Part shown: positions 39,101-48,821 of the stretch, one piece after another | How the letters are laid out: each line of letters starts with the position of its first letter | How positions within the stretch are numbered: position 1 is the stretch's first letter | NCBI RefSeq assembly: GCF_900496995.4 | Contig: NC_044011.1 | Location: 20,306,041-20,370,040, forward strand | Reading direction: 5' to 3' | Length of the DNA: 64,000 nt | Source of the DNA: Aquila chrysaetos chrysaetos | Lineage: Eukaryota; Chordata; Aves; Accipitriformes; Accipitridae | Notes under the pieces: generated by a model | Told to the model about the DNA's origin: nothing | The model's database searches: none | What the model saw: only the letters and a program-made list of their open reading frames with translations | Program-made: the position numbers and the translations under genes

Positions 39101-42049
39101 CTCCCCCTCCCAATCACAGAAGAATAATAGGTCTCTCAGTAAAGCAAGTCAGAAAACGGAACTCCCTTCTAGTCAAAAACCCTGTGTCTTCACCCCATAG
39201 GCAAAAAAACCCACTGTTCTTCTCACAAAGGGAATTCCAGGGGAAAAAAAGGCATGTTGAGAGACCAAAACAGATTTCTCTGTTTCCTGAGTGCCCATCT
39301 GGAACAGACTTGTCATGTTCATTGTTTTTTCCTTGGGGTGGGCAGTGAAACCAGCGGCAGCCATCCAGCTCAGTGCTAGTAAAGCAAAGAGCTGGGGACC
39401 TCCTGCGCCACAGTTTCCTCTTCCCTCCCAAGCGCCAGGTGCCCTGGGGAAGGGTGGGATTGAAGGAAGCTGTGAGGAGGTCAAAAGCGAGAGCAGCCAG
39501 AAAATCATGGCTTGTCTTCTCAATAGCAGGGCTTAATCATTTCTACAGAAAGGGCATTCCTTCCAGGATATCATTCTAATATAAAATTTCCTATCAGATA
39601 ACCCTAGCAGATGTCCTGAACTGGGTTTTCCTGACTGCTTTGTGTCAGCGTGGGAGGGAACACATAGAAACTCACCTCTGCAGTGATCTGGGGCAGACAA
39701 GTCACAGAGAGTTAGGGATTATATTTTCAGAGTTGCAAAAAAGGACTAGAGATCCAAGTCCCCCTGAAATCCGTTGCCCTGTGTATCTTGTTCCAGTAAT
39801 ACATCCCTGGAACTACAAGTATTCAGCTGGCTTGAACATTTCCAGTAAATACCTGGAAAAACACCATCTGGGATTCTCCTTTTTGATTTTCCTTTCCTTC
39901 CTTTCACCACACTCTGCAGATGTTCCAGTCTGGAAGGAGTGAGTGGGGCCGCATCCGCAACCCAGCCTCAGTGCCTGCCTGACCTTCCGATCCAAAATGT
40001 TAACACCCAAATGAGGATCCATCTTTTCCCTTCTTGTGTATGATATTTCTCAGTGATTCCTCCTAGATGGGCACAGCAGTCACATTCTGCTTTCAACTCT
40101 ATTCAGAGTCTTCGCTGAGGAGCGACTCTGTGAACCCTGCTGCTTTCATTCCCGCCCCTGGCCATCTCCAGCATTCTCCCATTGCGCAGTGCTCTGCTTT
40201 CTTGTTGTTTTGACTGAAGAACCAGCTCAGGTATGCAGAAGACTTTGAAGAATATGAGTGAAAAGATTTCTTTAAATAAAGTGGCTTAGATCAGGAGAGG
40301 CAAACAGATGAGACTCGGGGCTCCCTGCTAGCTCAGTGGTGATGGGCTCATGCTTTGTCCTGCATTCCCCTAGCTGCCTGTCACCAGTCTTCCAGCCATT
40401 TCCTGGAAAGCAACCAACTGATTGTGTTCCCGCTTTGCTATGGCCATAAACAATGACAAACTTGGCTTGTCTGGCACTGCTCTGCTGAGCCTTATCTGGA
40501 CCCCCTTGCAACCCCCGATGAAGAAAGCTCCGTCCTGCCTAATTCTTTGTACATGGGCTGTAAATACTGAAGATATGTTTTGTATGAGTGAGGTGCCGTG
40601 GAGGCTGTGACTTTGCTACTATTTCTTCTGGCAGTCTCATGCCAATTCTCCATAACTCACTTTGGCAAGCTGGCAGCTTCCAGCATCTGAAAGCCGAAAA
40701 TAGGAAAGGGCATTTGCAGGGCTGTGATATGATGTGTGCTTGGCTTTAAAAAGGATCACAAACTTAAGGCAGTGGAGAGCAAAAAGGCATACCAGTATCA
40801 CCATGGTTATGTGACATTAAACAAACCACTTGTCATGATACACAGCTGACTACTTGCCAAATGGAACAGGATCTTCTTATTATTCATTGTTTTGCCCTGC
40901 AAAACCTGCACAACCACAGGAAGGAAAAATCTCCAGAAAGGTACTGTCACTTTTCTGACCATCCCTGGCCATACTAGAGGTCCTGATTCAATGGCAACTC
41001 CCAGACGTCCACCTACTCACAAGCATTTGAAGACCAAAAGGTGAAATCTTGGTGGGCACCCTACTTAATTGCTGCAGGAAAAGGAGCTGCAGGATGAGGT
41101 CACTTCCTCAAGGTAACTCTGGCACTTGTAAAGCTTCCTGTGCCCTCAGGGCTTTGATTCCATCCCTGCTGTCCCTCACAGCTGGGGTGTCAGCCGGGTA
41201 TCTTTCTGATGTCTTGTACGTGCCCACCCACTGCCGCCCACCCGCATGGCTTTGCTAAGGACTGCACCAGCCGTGCTGGGAATTGCCCTTGTCCTCTCAT
41301 CTGCCCCACCTCGCTGCACCCAGTAACCCAGCTCGGCCTCCATCCCAGCGGGAGATGAGGTGGAGCTAACCCTCCTTTTGGTTTCACCTTCATAGTTCAC
41401 TGCAGCCAGGTAAGGGCCCACCCAAAAGGGGGCAAGGGGGCTGCCACATAGACAGCATCTTGAAGCATCCCATTTGCCCTCACCTGTGCCTCCCCAGGGA
41501 GGACCTCCTGCACCGCTGTGTCCTTGTGGAGTGCATGGAGGAGCAGAAACCCCATCTCAGCCTACATGATGGCCGCTTTGACCTCAAAAGAGGAGCACAC
41601 AATTCCTTGTGTCTGGGGAGGGTATCCTGCCTACCGCTGCCCCCTCGGCATGCCTGTGGGCAGCTGAAAGGGGGAAAGCTGAGAGGGGGAGCAGAAATCC
41701 AGGCGAAGGCACTGGTGAAAATAGGCCACCATCCAGCGATTCCCTGCGGCAGGCCTCCTCCGGCCCCTCGGCGCTTCCCAGCTACTTCAGCACGGCTGCC
41801 CATCAGTGAGTGAGGAGCTGGTGGATCTGGAGCAGGAGGCAGCAGCGCTGGTCTTGGGGCGGGGGGGGGGTGCACACACGTGGCCCTGCCGGGGCGGTGC
41901 TGCAAGGCAGGGTGCTGCCGGCCACGGGGGACTGGTAGGGGACCTGCCCCGCCAGGGTGGTCACCTTTGCAAAGCGTGTACCCACCTGCGCACCGCATGT
42001 TCTGTTCTTCTTTGCCATTCCAAGAAAAACAATCATAAATAACACTAAT
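33151..42049. other. Intergenic DNA upstream of CITED2
   Basis: No gene recognised. GC content climbs from about 38.7 kb towards the CITED2 island. Some of this should hold upstream regulatory DNA of CITED2, but no individual element stands out except a CACGTG at 41878-41883. The frames seen at 41.4-42.2 kb are by-products of GC-rich sequence. Confidence 0.65.
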
Positions 42050-42371
42050 AAAGTCCACCAAGCCGGCCAAGGGCAAGAGTGGGTGGGCACTCGCCCTGCA
42101 CACCGCGGGTGGCTGTGGGGCAAACACGAGGGATGGAAGGAGGGGGCGGGGGTGAGAGTGTGCCGGCACCCCCACACACACCTCCCGCATGCAGCGCCCG
42201 TGTCTGTGGAAAAAGGTGGATCTCGGATCTCACCTCCGGGAGAGGGGCCGGCCCCGGGGGCGCCCACGCGGGTCCGTGGGACTCACGCCGGCGGGGCCGG
42301 GCACCTGCACCGCGGCGGGACCGGAGGGTCGGGACCTCGCCCTGCCCGGGCAGCGCTGCCGGCGCGCCCAG

Positions 42372-42390
42372 CCCCCCCCCCCCCCCCCCC
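42372..42390. repeat. Homopolymer C run (19 bp)
   Basis: An uninterrupted 19-base C tract (G on the other strand) lies in the CITED2 upstream CpG island. It could form a G-quadruplex or i-motif structure and is likely to vary in length between individuals and reads. Confidence 0.9.
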
Positions 42391-42657
42391 GCGTGTCCGC
42401 GGCCGCCGCGCTGCAGCGACACGAGCGGACGGGGCGCGAGGGAGCCCGGCGATGCCCGGGCGCGGGGCCGGCCGGGGCCGTGGGCGGCGGGCGGCTCCCT
42501 CCGCCGTGGCCGCTTCGGAGGCGGGTGAGCGGCGGCGAGGTGCGCGGGGGGCCGCTCGCTCCCTGCCGCCCCGCCGCGGAGCCCCGCTTTGTTCCCGGGG
42601 GAGGCGCGGAGAGGGGCGCGCAGCGCGGCGCGAGCGACCCACGGACACACGTGTCGC

Positions 42658-42663
42658 CCAGCC
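42658..42663. promoter_or_regulatory. CACGTG palindrome (E-box / hypoxia-response core) in CITED2 promoter
   Basis: The palindrome contains an ACGTG core on both strands, about 250 bases before the inferred start. CITED2 is known to be induced by HIF-1 and to feed back on it, so a hypoxia-response element is plausible; MYC/USF/CLOCK-type bHLH factors bind the same hexamer. Binding here is inferred. Confidence 0.4.
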
Positions 42664-42768
42664 GGGGGGAGCGGGGTGCCTGGATGCCTTGCAGAGCCGC
42701 CTAGCCCCTTCCCGCGTGTCTCCCTCCGCGCGTGTGCCCCTGTGCGTGTGCGCGCTGGGTGTTGGGTG

Positions 42769-42815
42769 GTTTTTTTTTCCCCCCTTTCCTTTTTTTTTTT
42801 TTTTTTTTTTTTTTT
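42769..42815. repeat. Pyrimidine tract with a 26-base T run
   Basis: A T/C-only stretch ending in an uninterrupted T run at 42790-42815 lies about 100 bases before the inferred CITED2 transcription start. It is a nucleosome-disfavouring homopolymer close to the promoter. Confidence 0.9.
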
Positions 42816-42882
42816 CCCCTCGCTTGCTCCAGGTTTTACTTCTGGTTGCCTGTAAGGGTTTTGCTCCTCCCTTCTGAAATCC

Positions 42883-42889
42883 TATATTA
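42883..42889 (+). promoter_or_regulatory. CITED2: TATA-like element of CITED2 core promoter
   Basis: TATATTA sits about 30 bases before the conserved-looking GAAACACAGC segment taken as the transcription start, and just ahead of an inverted CCAAT-like GGCCAA. It is a weak TATA match, so the promoter may start at several sites. Confidence 0.4.
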
Positions 42890-42939
42890 GCTGTGGCCAA
42901 AGCTGGGTAAGAAACACAGCTCATTGTTGGCAAGTGCCG

Positions 42940-42960
42940 ATGAGCCTCGCAGAGGAGTGA
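42940..42960 (+). CDS. Upstream open reading frame 1 in CITED2 exon 1 (6 codons)
   Basis: ATG AGC CTC GCA GAG GAG TGA, encoding MSLAEE, lies wholly in the inferred 5' UTR. It has C at -3 and A at +4, a weak initiation context, so most ribosomes should scan past it. It is listed as a possible translational control element, not as a functional peptide. Confidence 0.4.
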   Translation: MSLAEE

Positions 42961-43038
42961 AAAACAGCTCCGGGGCTGCGGCAGCGATCACAGCACCGTC
43001 ACGTAAGCGCCGAGGAGAGAGCCGGGGAAGCCCTCTCT

Positions 43039-43059
43039 ATGCTGGGTGACTTTTACTGA
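43039..43059 (+). CDS. Upstream open reading frame 2 in CITED2 exon 1 (6 codons)
   Basis: ATG CTG GGT GAC TTT TAC TGA, encoding MLGDFY, ends 47 bases before the splice donor. Its context is weak (T at -3, C at +4). Together with the first short frame it accounts for every ATG between the inferred transcription start and the CITED2 start codon. A role in translation is inferred only. Confidence 0.4.
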   Translation: MLGDFY

Positions 43060-43106
43060 CTGATTTCACCGCCACCTTTGAAGCAGAAGAAGAAAGAAGC
43101 CGGGAG

Positions 43107-43755
43107 GTGAGTGCGGCGGTTCTCGTAGCTGGTGCCGGGTGTCCCTTTTGTGTGCAACAGGAAAAACGGGACTGTTGAAACACGCGAGGAAAGGTGTTCC
43201 TCAGCTGCCTGGCTTTACCTCCTTATGCGTGCATTCCTGTATTTTTACCGAAATAATTAGGACTTAATTCCAAAAGTTGCTGACAGCGGCTAGGTGGGAC
43301 TTCCCAATTCTTTGCTCGTTCCCCGCAAGTTAGCGAGAGCGCCGTGGAAATCCGCTGCCTTCCCTGGCGAAGCCGGGGGGCTCGGCGCCTTTGGAACGTG
43401 CGGGGAGGAGGCGGCTGTTGCCGTATGCAACACTTTCCGCTGATAGGTATGCACAAGTTGGAGTGGGGAGGCGTGTGTGTTGCTCGCCGGATTAGCGGAG
43501 GGGACTGGGATTTTCGTACCGCAGGCTCCGCTTTTATTTTTCCCTTTGTACTCCACGGCAGAGCCGCGGTAGGAGATTTTGGGTTGGTTTTTCCACCCCC
43601 CTCCCTCCCTCCCTCCCTCCCCCCCGGGAAAGAGAGGACGGCGGGACCAGCGAAGTCGTTTCTGCCAGGGCCGGGCAGATGCAGCCGGTCCGGGCGAGGG
43701 CGGCTGGATGTCCGAGGGTGTATTTTCTTAACGTATTCCCACGCTAACTTTCCAG
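43107..43755 (+). other. CITED2: CITED2 5' UTR intron (GT-AG, 649 bp)
   Basis: The intron begins GTGAGT and ends in a CTTTCCAG acceptor, seven bases before the start codon. It contains a (CCCT)n tract at 43600-43621 and is itself CpG-rich. Reading frames that cross its end into exon 2 in other phases have no family resemblance and are not taken as genes. Confidence 0.75.
43600..43621. repeat. (CCCT)n microsatellite in CITED2 intron
   Basis: About five tandem CCCT units lie on the + strand, followed by a C run. The minus strand has regularly spaced GGG runs and could fold as a G-quadruplex. Confidence 0.85.
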
Positions 43756-43762
43756 GTGGGCA

Positions 43763-44491
43763 ATGGCAGACCACATGATGGCCATGAACCACGGGCGATT
43801 CCCCGACGGATCCGGCGGGCTTCACCACCACCCCGCGCATCGGATGGGCATGGGGCAGTTTCCCACCCCGCATCACCACCACCAGCAGCAGCAGCCGCCG
43901 CAGCAGCACGCCTTCAGCGCCCTAATGGGCGACCATATACATTACGGAGCTGGGAATATGAACGCGAGCGGCGGGGTGAGGCACGCCATGGGGCCGGCGA
44001 GCGTAAGCGGAGGGCACCCGGCCGGCAGCATGCCGCCCCCCGCCCGCTTCAGCGGCTCCCAGTTCATGGCCCCCCCCGTCGCCAGCCCGGGAGGGCAGCT
44101 GAGCGCCAGCATGCAGCTCCAGAAGCTGAACAACCAGTACTTCAGCCACCACCCCTACCCCCACAGCCACTACATGCCGGACTTGCACCCCGGCAGCCAC
44201 CAGCTGAACGGCAGCAGCCAGCAGCATTTCAGGGACTGCAACCCCAAGCACGGCGGCGGCGGCGGCGGCGGCAGCGGCTTGCCGCCCGCCGTCCCCCACG
44301 TCCCCGCGGCAATGCTGCCGCCCAATGTCATAGACACTGACTTCATCGACGAGGAGGTCCTCATGTCCTTAGTCATCGAAATGGGGCTGGATCGCATCAA
44401 GGAGCTTCCCGAGCTGTGGTTGGGACAGAACGAGTTTGACTTCATGACAGACTTCGTTTGCAAACAGCAGCCCAGCAGGGTGAGCTGCTGA
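43763..44491 (+). CDS. CITED2: CBP/p300-interacting transactivator 2 (CITED2)
   Basis: This 242-codon frame encodes a nuclear transcriptional co-regulator with no DNA-binding domain of its own. In the family, the C-terminal acidic domain binds the TAZ1 (CH1) domain of CBP/p300, displacing HIF-1alpha and co-activating TFAP2 factors. Seen here: the conserved N-terminal block (residues 1-20, starting [11 protein letters not shown]), a His/Gln/Pro-rich stretch (21-49), the conserved [10 protein letters not shown] block (58-67), the [11 protein letters not shown] block (117-127), a seven-glycine linker (164-170), and the C-terminal transactivation domain from about 188 to 232, including the LPEL motif at 215-218 required for TAZ1 binding. 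The protein ends at SRVSC as in other vertebrates. Mammalian CITED2 is about 270 residues; the difference is mostly in the Ser/Gly linker before the C-terminal domain. The start has G at -3 and G at +4, a strong initiation context, and lies 7 bases inside exon 2. The coding region is uninterrupted and lies within a CpG island. Confidence 0.98.
   Translation: MADHMMAMNHGRFPDGSGGLHHHPAHRMGMGQFPTPHHHHQQQQPPQQHAFSALMGDHIHYGAGNMNASGGVRHAMGPASVSGGHPAGSMPPPARFSGSQFMAPPVASPGGQLSASMQLQKLNNQYFSHHPYPHSHYMPDLHPGSHQLNGSSQQHFRDCNPKHGGGGGGGSGLPPAVPHVPAAMLPPNVIDTDFIDEEVLMSLVIEMGLDRIKELPELWLGQNEFDFMTDFVCKQQPSRVSC
44251..44271. repeat. CITED2: (GGC)n trinucleotide run within CITED2 coding exon
   Basis: Seven consecutive GGC codons (residues 164-170) encode polyglycine in the linker before the C-terminal transactivation domain. 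Such a pure codon run is prone to length change. Confidence 0.9.
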
Positions 44492-45390
44492 TTCATTTAA
44501 AACAAACAAAGGACTTTCTATCGGTGCGAATGAAAACATTCCCCTAGACACGGTGTCTCACTTTTCAGGGCTTGAAAAGGTGAGAATCTGGAAAGCAGAG
44601 TCAACTATGCGCTTGTATAAATTCTTTTTTTTTTTTTTTTCTCCTTAAATCGCTGCCACTTTTTTGTAGCTTTGACATTCACGTCCCCTCCCGTAGTAAT
44701 AATTTCTAGCGAACTCTGCCTTTTTATGTTGGTCCCCCCCTTCCCTCCTCGCTCGTTTAATTTCCTCGCAGTAACGTGCCCATAATTCCCACAGTGCTGA
44801 ACTGTTAGATATTAATCTTGGCAAATTGCTTAATCTTGTGGATTTTGTAAACGATAATTTCCAATGACTTGAACTGCATTCAAATTCTGAGTGAACAGGG
44901 AAAAAAAATTGCATTAGTTGGTTGCATGAACTTTGAAGGGCAGATACTACTGCACAAATGCTGCCATCTTGCTTAATTTTTAACTATGCATTGCAGTGCA
45001 GACTAATAATTTTTTTTTTTTTTCTTGAATACGCTAAACTGGAAGCTTAACAGATGTGGGCCAAACCTTTCCAGATCAGGAAAAGTAATACTGTTACTTA
45101 AGTCTGCTACCCATTCCCCCTCCCCCATATGTACAGACAATAATATGGTGTGGATGGAATGTTGACTAGTGGCAAACATTTCGCAGATTATTTTTTTTTA
45201 TTTTGTTTCTGTCTTCAGCATTTTGACACTGTGCTAATATAGTTTATTCAGTACATGAAAAGATACTACTGTGTTGAAAGCTTTTCAGGAAATTTTGACA
45301 GTATTTTTGTACAAAACATTTTTTTGAGAAAATATTGTTAATTTATTCTATTTTAATTTGCCAATGTCAATAAAAAGTTAAGAAATGCTT
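44492..45390 (+). other. CITED2: CITED2 3' UTR
   Basis: This roughly 900-base AT-rich stretch runs from the stop codon to just past the first canonical AATAAA. Its length is close to that of mammalian CITED2 3' UTRs as I remember them. It holds T runs at 44625-44640 and 45010-45023, and ATTTA pentamers at 44495-44499 and 45341-45345. These could contribute to the known short half-life of CITED2 mRNA, but no dense nonamer-type AU element is present. The exact cleavage position is inferred. Confidence 0.75.
45369..45374 (+). terminator. CITED2: Polyadenylation signal AATAAA for CITED2 (proximal)
   Basis: A canonical AATAAA lies 878 bases after the stop codon, followed by a T-rich downstream element (GCTTTAGTTTTTCT from 45388). 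It is the most likely main 3' end of the mRNA. Confidence 0.75.
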
Positions 45391-47859
45391 TAGTTTTTCT
45401 AGAAGTCATTTACCAGTATTTTTCTTCAAAACTCTTCCCCACTGTCCCTGGTAAGTAGAACATCTATCTGTACAACCGTGTTGGTGTGCAAAAAGACATT
45501 CCAAAATAGAAAGTACACTACACCCATATATATGTCATGGTGAACTCGGTAGGTAAGCGGGATTTGAACATACTTACAGCATACAGCCTCATACGTAACA
45601 TTGTAATATGCCTGTCAGTGTGGTTTTATGAAAAATAAAGTTGCCGAGGCGCAACTTTTTTGTGACTTGCCAAACATACTTGCTTTAAATGTAGTTGTCC
45701 AGAGTTATGATGCATAAAGTATTTATTATATTTATCTATTAAACTTGTAATTTTATAAATCTGCTTTCATTTATATAGTAGACTTTGTTCTTTTGTACAT
45801 TTATTATCTCTCCTGGAAGAGCTATGTAAAAAGACCAACAGCTTAACGTGCAAGTATTTGTAACTTGGGAAGGGAGGGTGGTGGTGGGTGTCGTCCCGGC
45901 CCTCTCACCTCACAGGGTTAACGCAGGAGATTGCTGCATCAATCCAGATCTGCGTCGCACCAGAACTGATAGTGTTTCATTTCCAGTGACTTAGGAGAAG
46001 GGGCATATACCCTTAAAATATTCCTCCGTGGGACATCTCTGACCCCTCTCTCCCAGAAATTGCTACCAACTAAGGCCACTGAGACAAATCCATACCGGTT
46101 TACTTTAAATATTTGGGAGAAAAATGCCCATTATTATAAAGCAATTGACATCTTTCTCCTTTACTGCCAACTGTTGCAGCCTTCCGCCCCCACTCAGCCT
46201 TTGGCAAAGCTCCCGCACAAGTTACTACTTCAGTGAGGACTGTGGGATCAGGACCCTAATAATAACACATAATCCCGTTTAGCCACGCTTCCCAAGTTCA
46301 GTAGAGGAGTGATACCACCATGCTTTCTTTTTGCTTACTTTTCCAGCCACGTCTTCTGAATTTATTAGGAAGAAAAACAGCATGGTGGATGTAGTTAAAT
46401 TTTAAACCTGGGCACGTAAACAGGGGAGGATATCATCACGCAATGGGAGTGTAAATAGCAGTGTTTTGAATCAAGCTGGGAAATTAAACTGATTACTATT
46501 GCTAAAATTGTCCCAGCTGGTGAGAAAAGTGATACTTGGCCTTCTTTGCCTTACAGACATGAAGCAGCTAATATGTTTTATGAACGTGAAAAAAAAATAA
46601 TGCTTGTATTAAAGTATTAGGAAAAGTAGAAAGAAGGAAGCGTACACTTCTGGGAAAACCTGATGACAAAATGCTCTCTGTAGGTGGTAACAGCCTGTTC
46701 TTAGACAACTCTCAGCACCCAAGAATTTAAAAAAACAACCTTCTGGCTTCAGCCAGTGATCGCTAATGTTTTGTGACAGTAAATTTAACATTAAATGGCA
46801 GTGAATCGTAATTTACCAACTCACCAATAATGTAAAAGAGTGTTTAGAAGAATACAGCTGTAGTTTTAAGAGCCATTGCCCAGCTTGCCACTATATAAAT
46901 CCTTTTTCCATTTTAAGGCTGTTTGATCTGCACATGTTGCATTGCCCTCTTCTGCTGGAGTTTGGGAGGGTGATTTTCCTGATTCTAATCAACTTCTTAT
47001 AAAACAGACTATCAAATTATGTGCATACCAAATTGCATAGATGTTTAAAGCCTCCGCTATCTCCTAAAACAAAAGGGAATACTCTCGCTTTAATGATGAG
47101 TACTTTTGCTTCATAAAGTTGGTTAAACAACAGATTCTTCACAGTTGAGACATCACTACTTAAGTCTGTCAACGTTAAATCCTTCCATATAAGCTTTTCT
47201 AAGAATAGGCAGTTTCACGGGCACACTGGTAGAGTCTATTTGTGTACGACTCCTTGTAAAACTCCTGAGAGCTGCTGCCTCTAAACAACAGCAGCTACTG
47301 AAAGCACTGGCTTTGAGCAAGGCATCGTCAAGGAGTTTTACGATTTCTTAAAAGTAGACCCTGGGGAAAATTTGCAAAACAATCATATTGCCTACCTTGT
47401 CCCTTAATTTCTAATGAAGAGTCAGATCCCAGTGGATAGAACAACTACATTGTTTTCTTATTCATAATATCATCCACCAAGCAATATTGGGGGCCTGACC
47501 CTCATCCTCCCAACGTGAACCCCTTGGCAACGCTCCCACGGCTGAAACAGTAACAGGCCTTCAAGTAGACCCTCTCTAGCCTCCACACTGTTTAGAAACA
47601 CGCTGAAATAATTTATTATTTGAACTCAGCGATTAGTGAAAAATGCACAGCGACCCAGTTTTCCAGCTACCGCCAGATCCTCACGAAGGACGTTGCAGTC
47701 TTGCGTCCCATTAAGTTGCTCTCGGTACAGGAAACTTGACCTCTGTACTTTGGCTGTTTTTCAAGAACTTCCAACATGGTACATGAGATCTGCTCCTCTT
47801 TAAGCCACGGCCATAAATAGACGCGCTGCTTTATTTGGAAGGGAGATCAGCCCTAAGCC
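45391..47859. other. Sequence between CITED2 3' end and downstream CpG island
   Basis: AT-rich, no gene recognised. Its first 350 bases could be an extended 3' UTR if the distal poly(A) signals are used. Confidence 0.65.
45634..45639 (+). terminator. Possible distal polyadenylation signal AATAAA
   Basis: A second canonical hexamer lies 265 bases after the first and is followed by a TTTTTTGTG-like GU/U-rich element near 45656. It could give a longer CITED2 3' UTR. An ATTAAA variant follows at 45738-45743. Only 3'-end sequencing would show use. Confidence 0.4.
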
Positions 47860-48059
47860 GCCCCGCCGCGCAAGACACGCTCGGCGGAAAATTAGGTGCC
47901 GATTAACGCAATCCTCTGCCTTTTTTCCCCGGGAAGAAAGGATTCACGGGTGGGCGCTGGGGCGGGAGGCCGCAGGGGGACAGCTGCCCCCTCACCGACG
48001 GGGCTCCGCCCCTGCACGCCGGGGCCGGGGGCGCCGCGGAAGGCCCGGCCCGGCCCGAG

Positions 48060-48170
48060 TCCCGGCGCGGCTCCCGGCCCCGCTCCCGGCCCCGCTCCCG
48101 GCCCGGCCGGGACTCCCGGTGCGGCTCCCGGCCCGGCCCGGCCCGGCCCGGCCCGGCCCGGCGCGGCTCC
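48060..48170. repeat. CCCGG / GGCTCCCGGCC tandem low-complexity repeat
   Basis: Repeated CTCCCGGCCCCG units pass into six or more consecutive CCCGG/GGCCC pentamers. It lies inside the downstream CpG island and is likely to vary in length and be difficult to sequence. Confidence 0.8.
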
Positions 48171-48510
48171 CGAGGCGGCTGCCACCACCTGCGCGGAGCG
48201 GCCGGCGGCGCCACGGCGCCCCCGCGTTGGCGCCGCCCTCCCTTCCTCCGTCCCTCCCTCGCTTGCATTGCGGGTCTGCCTCTCCTCCGCCGCGGCCGCG
48301 GGGCGGGGGGGGCGAGGACCCCTTGGCCTGGATCCCCCCCCCCGGGCTCTTTTTTCTCCTCCGGCCCTGTCTGTGGCGCTAGGGCCCGCCGCGTGCGGGA
48401 GGGAGAGGAAGGGCACGGCCCGCAGCGAGGGGAGCCGGCCGTGTGCCCTCGCGGCGCCGGTGCCCGCCGCAGCCCTGCCCGAGGCGCCCCGGCACCCCCG
48501 GCACAGGGCA

Positions 48511-48555
48511 CGGCACGGCTCGGCACGGCACGGCTCGGCACGGCACGGCTCGGCA
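48511..48555. repeat. Three perfect tandem copies of a 15-bp unit
   Basis: The unit CGGCACGGCTCGGCA is repeated three times without mismatch, followed by a partial copy. It lies in the 3' part of the downstream CpG island. Confidence 0.9.
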
Positions 48556-48790
48556 CGGCGGCCCGAGGGGTGCGGGGCCTCCCGAAATTTCTCGGCGGGG
48601 GTTTAGAGAAGAAGCAAACAAACCTTGTGAAAACATGCCTGTTGGTCTCAGGTTTTATTTTAAAAAAAGGAAAAAAAAGTTATATAAACGAGGATTATCC
48701 CCTGCTTATCTTGTCTTGCTGGGGGGATTGGAAAATTCCAACATCTGGATTTGCGGAGTTCCTTTCATTTGTTCCTTTTTTTGCTTGCCT

Positions 48791-48821
48791 TTTTTTTTTT
48801 TTTTTTTCTTTTTTCCCCTAG
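48791..48821 (+). other. Strong 3' splice-site-like sequence (orphan)
   Basis: A T/C-only tract of about 28 bases ends in CCCCTAG|GAGATG, which is a near-ideal vertebrate acceptor. It faces away from the downstream CpG island on the + strand. No clear GT donor was found in the island itself, so an exon here is a guess, and chance resemblance of a T-rich tract is possible. Confidence 0.3.

Larger units (their letters stand above)
42912..43106 (+). other. CITED2: CITED2 non-coding exon 1 (5' UTR), start approximate
   Basis: A consensus 5' splice site (GAG|GTGAGT) follows base 43106, and a matching 3' splice site precedes the coding exon. The start is inferred from a TATA-like TATATTA at 42883-42889, which would place initiation near 42912-42918. 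CITED2 genes in other vertebrates share this layout: a non-coding first exon and a short intron just before the ATG. The exon contains two very short upstream reading frames, both closed by in-frame stops inside the exon. The 3' boundary is well supported; the 5' end is an estimate that a CAGE or RNA-seq track would settle. Confidence 0.7.
42050..44420. promoter_or_regulatory. CITED2: CpG island spanning CITED2 promoter, exon 1, intron and coding exon
   Basis: CpG dinucleotides are dense from about 42050, peak between 42240 and 42720, and stay frequent through the coding exon, against a CpG-poor background on both sides. This is the usual state of a developmental regulator's promoter. It includes a 19-base C run, a 26-base T run and several CACGTG/ACGTG motifs. 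The borders are judged by eye. Confidence 0.85.
47860..48620. promoter_or_regulatory. Orphan CpG island about 3.4 kb downstream of CITED2 stop
   Basis: This is an extremely GC-rich block with many CpGs and abrupt edges into AT-rich DNA. The long frames on both strands are Pro/Ala/Arg/Gly repeats without family resemblance. It contains tandem CCCGG-type and 15-base repeats. It may be the promoter of a non-coding RNA or an independent regulatory element of CITED2. A strong splice-acceptor tract on the + strand lies 200 bases beyond its end. Confidence 0.7.

Noticed and set aside
40329-40340. TAGCTCAGTGGT, resembling a tRNA A box
   Set aside because: No B box (GGTTCRANTCC) or acceptor stem at the right spacing; not a tRNA and not convincingly a SINE. 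A similar GTAGCTCAGG near 60386 was rejected for the same reason.
41957-42933. Frames of up to 306 codons on both strands upstream of CITED2
   Set aside because: They are by-products of the CpG island; they run through poly-C and poly-T tracts and have low-complexity translations and no family resemblance.
43756-44340. 194-codon frame overlapping CITED2 in another phase, and - strand frames over the same exon
   Set aside because: The CITED2 phase carries all the conserved blocks; the others are Arg/Pro/Ala-rich shadows.
47896-48606. 236-codon frame and opposite-strand frames in the downstream CpG island
   Set aside because: Translations are tandem PGP/ARHG-type repeats derived from the GC-rich repeat units; no start, splice or domain evidence.
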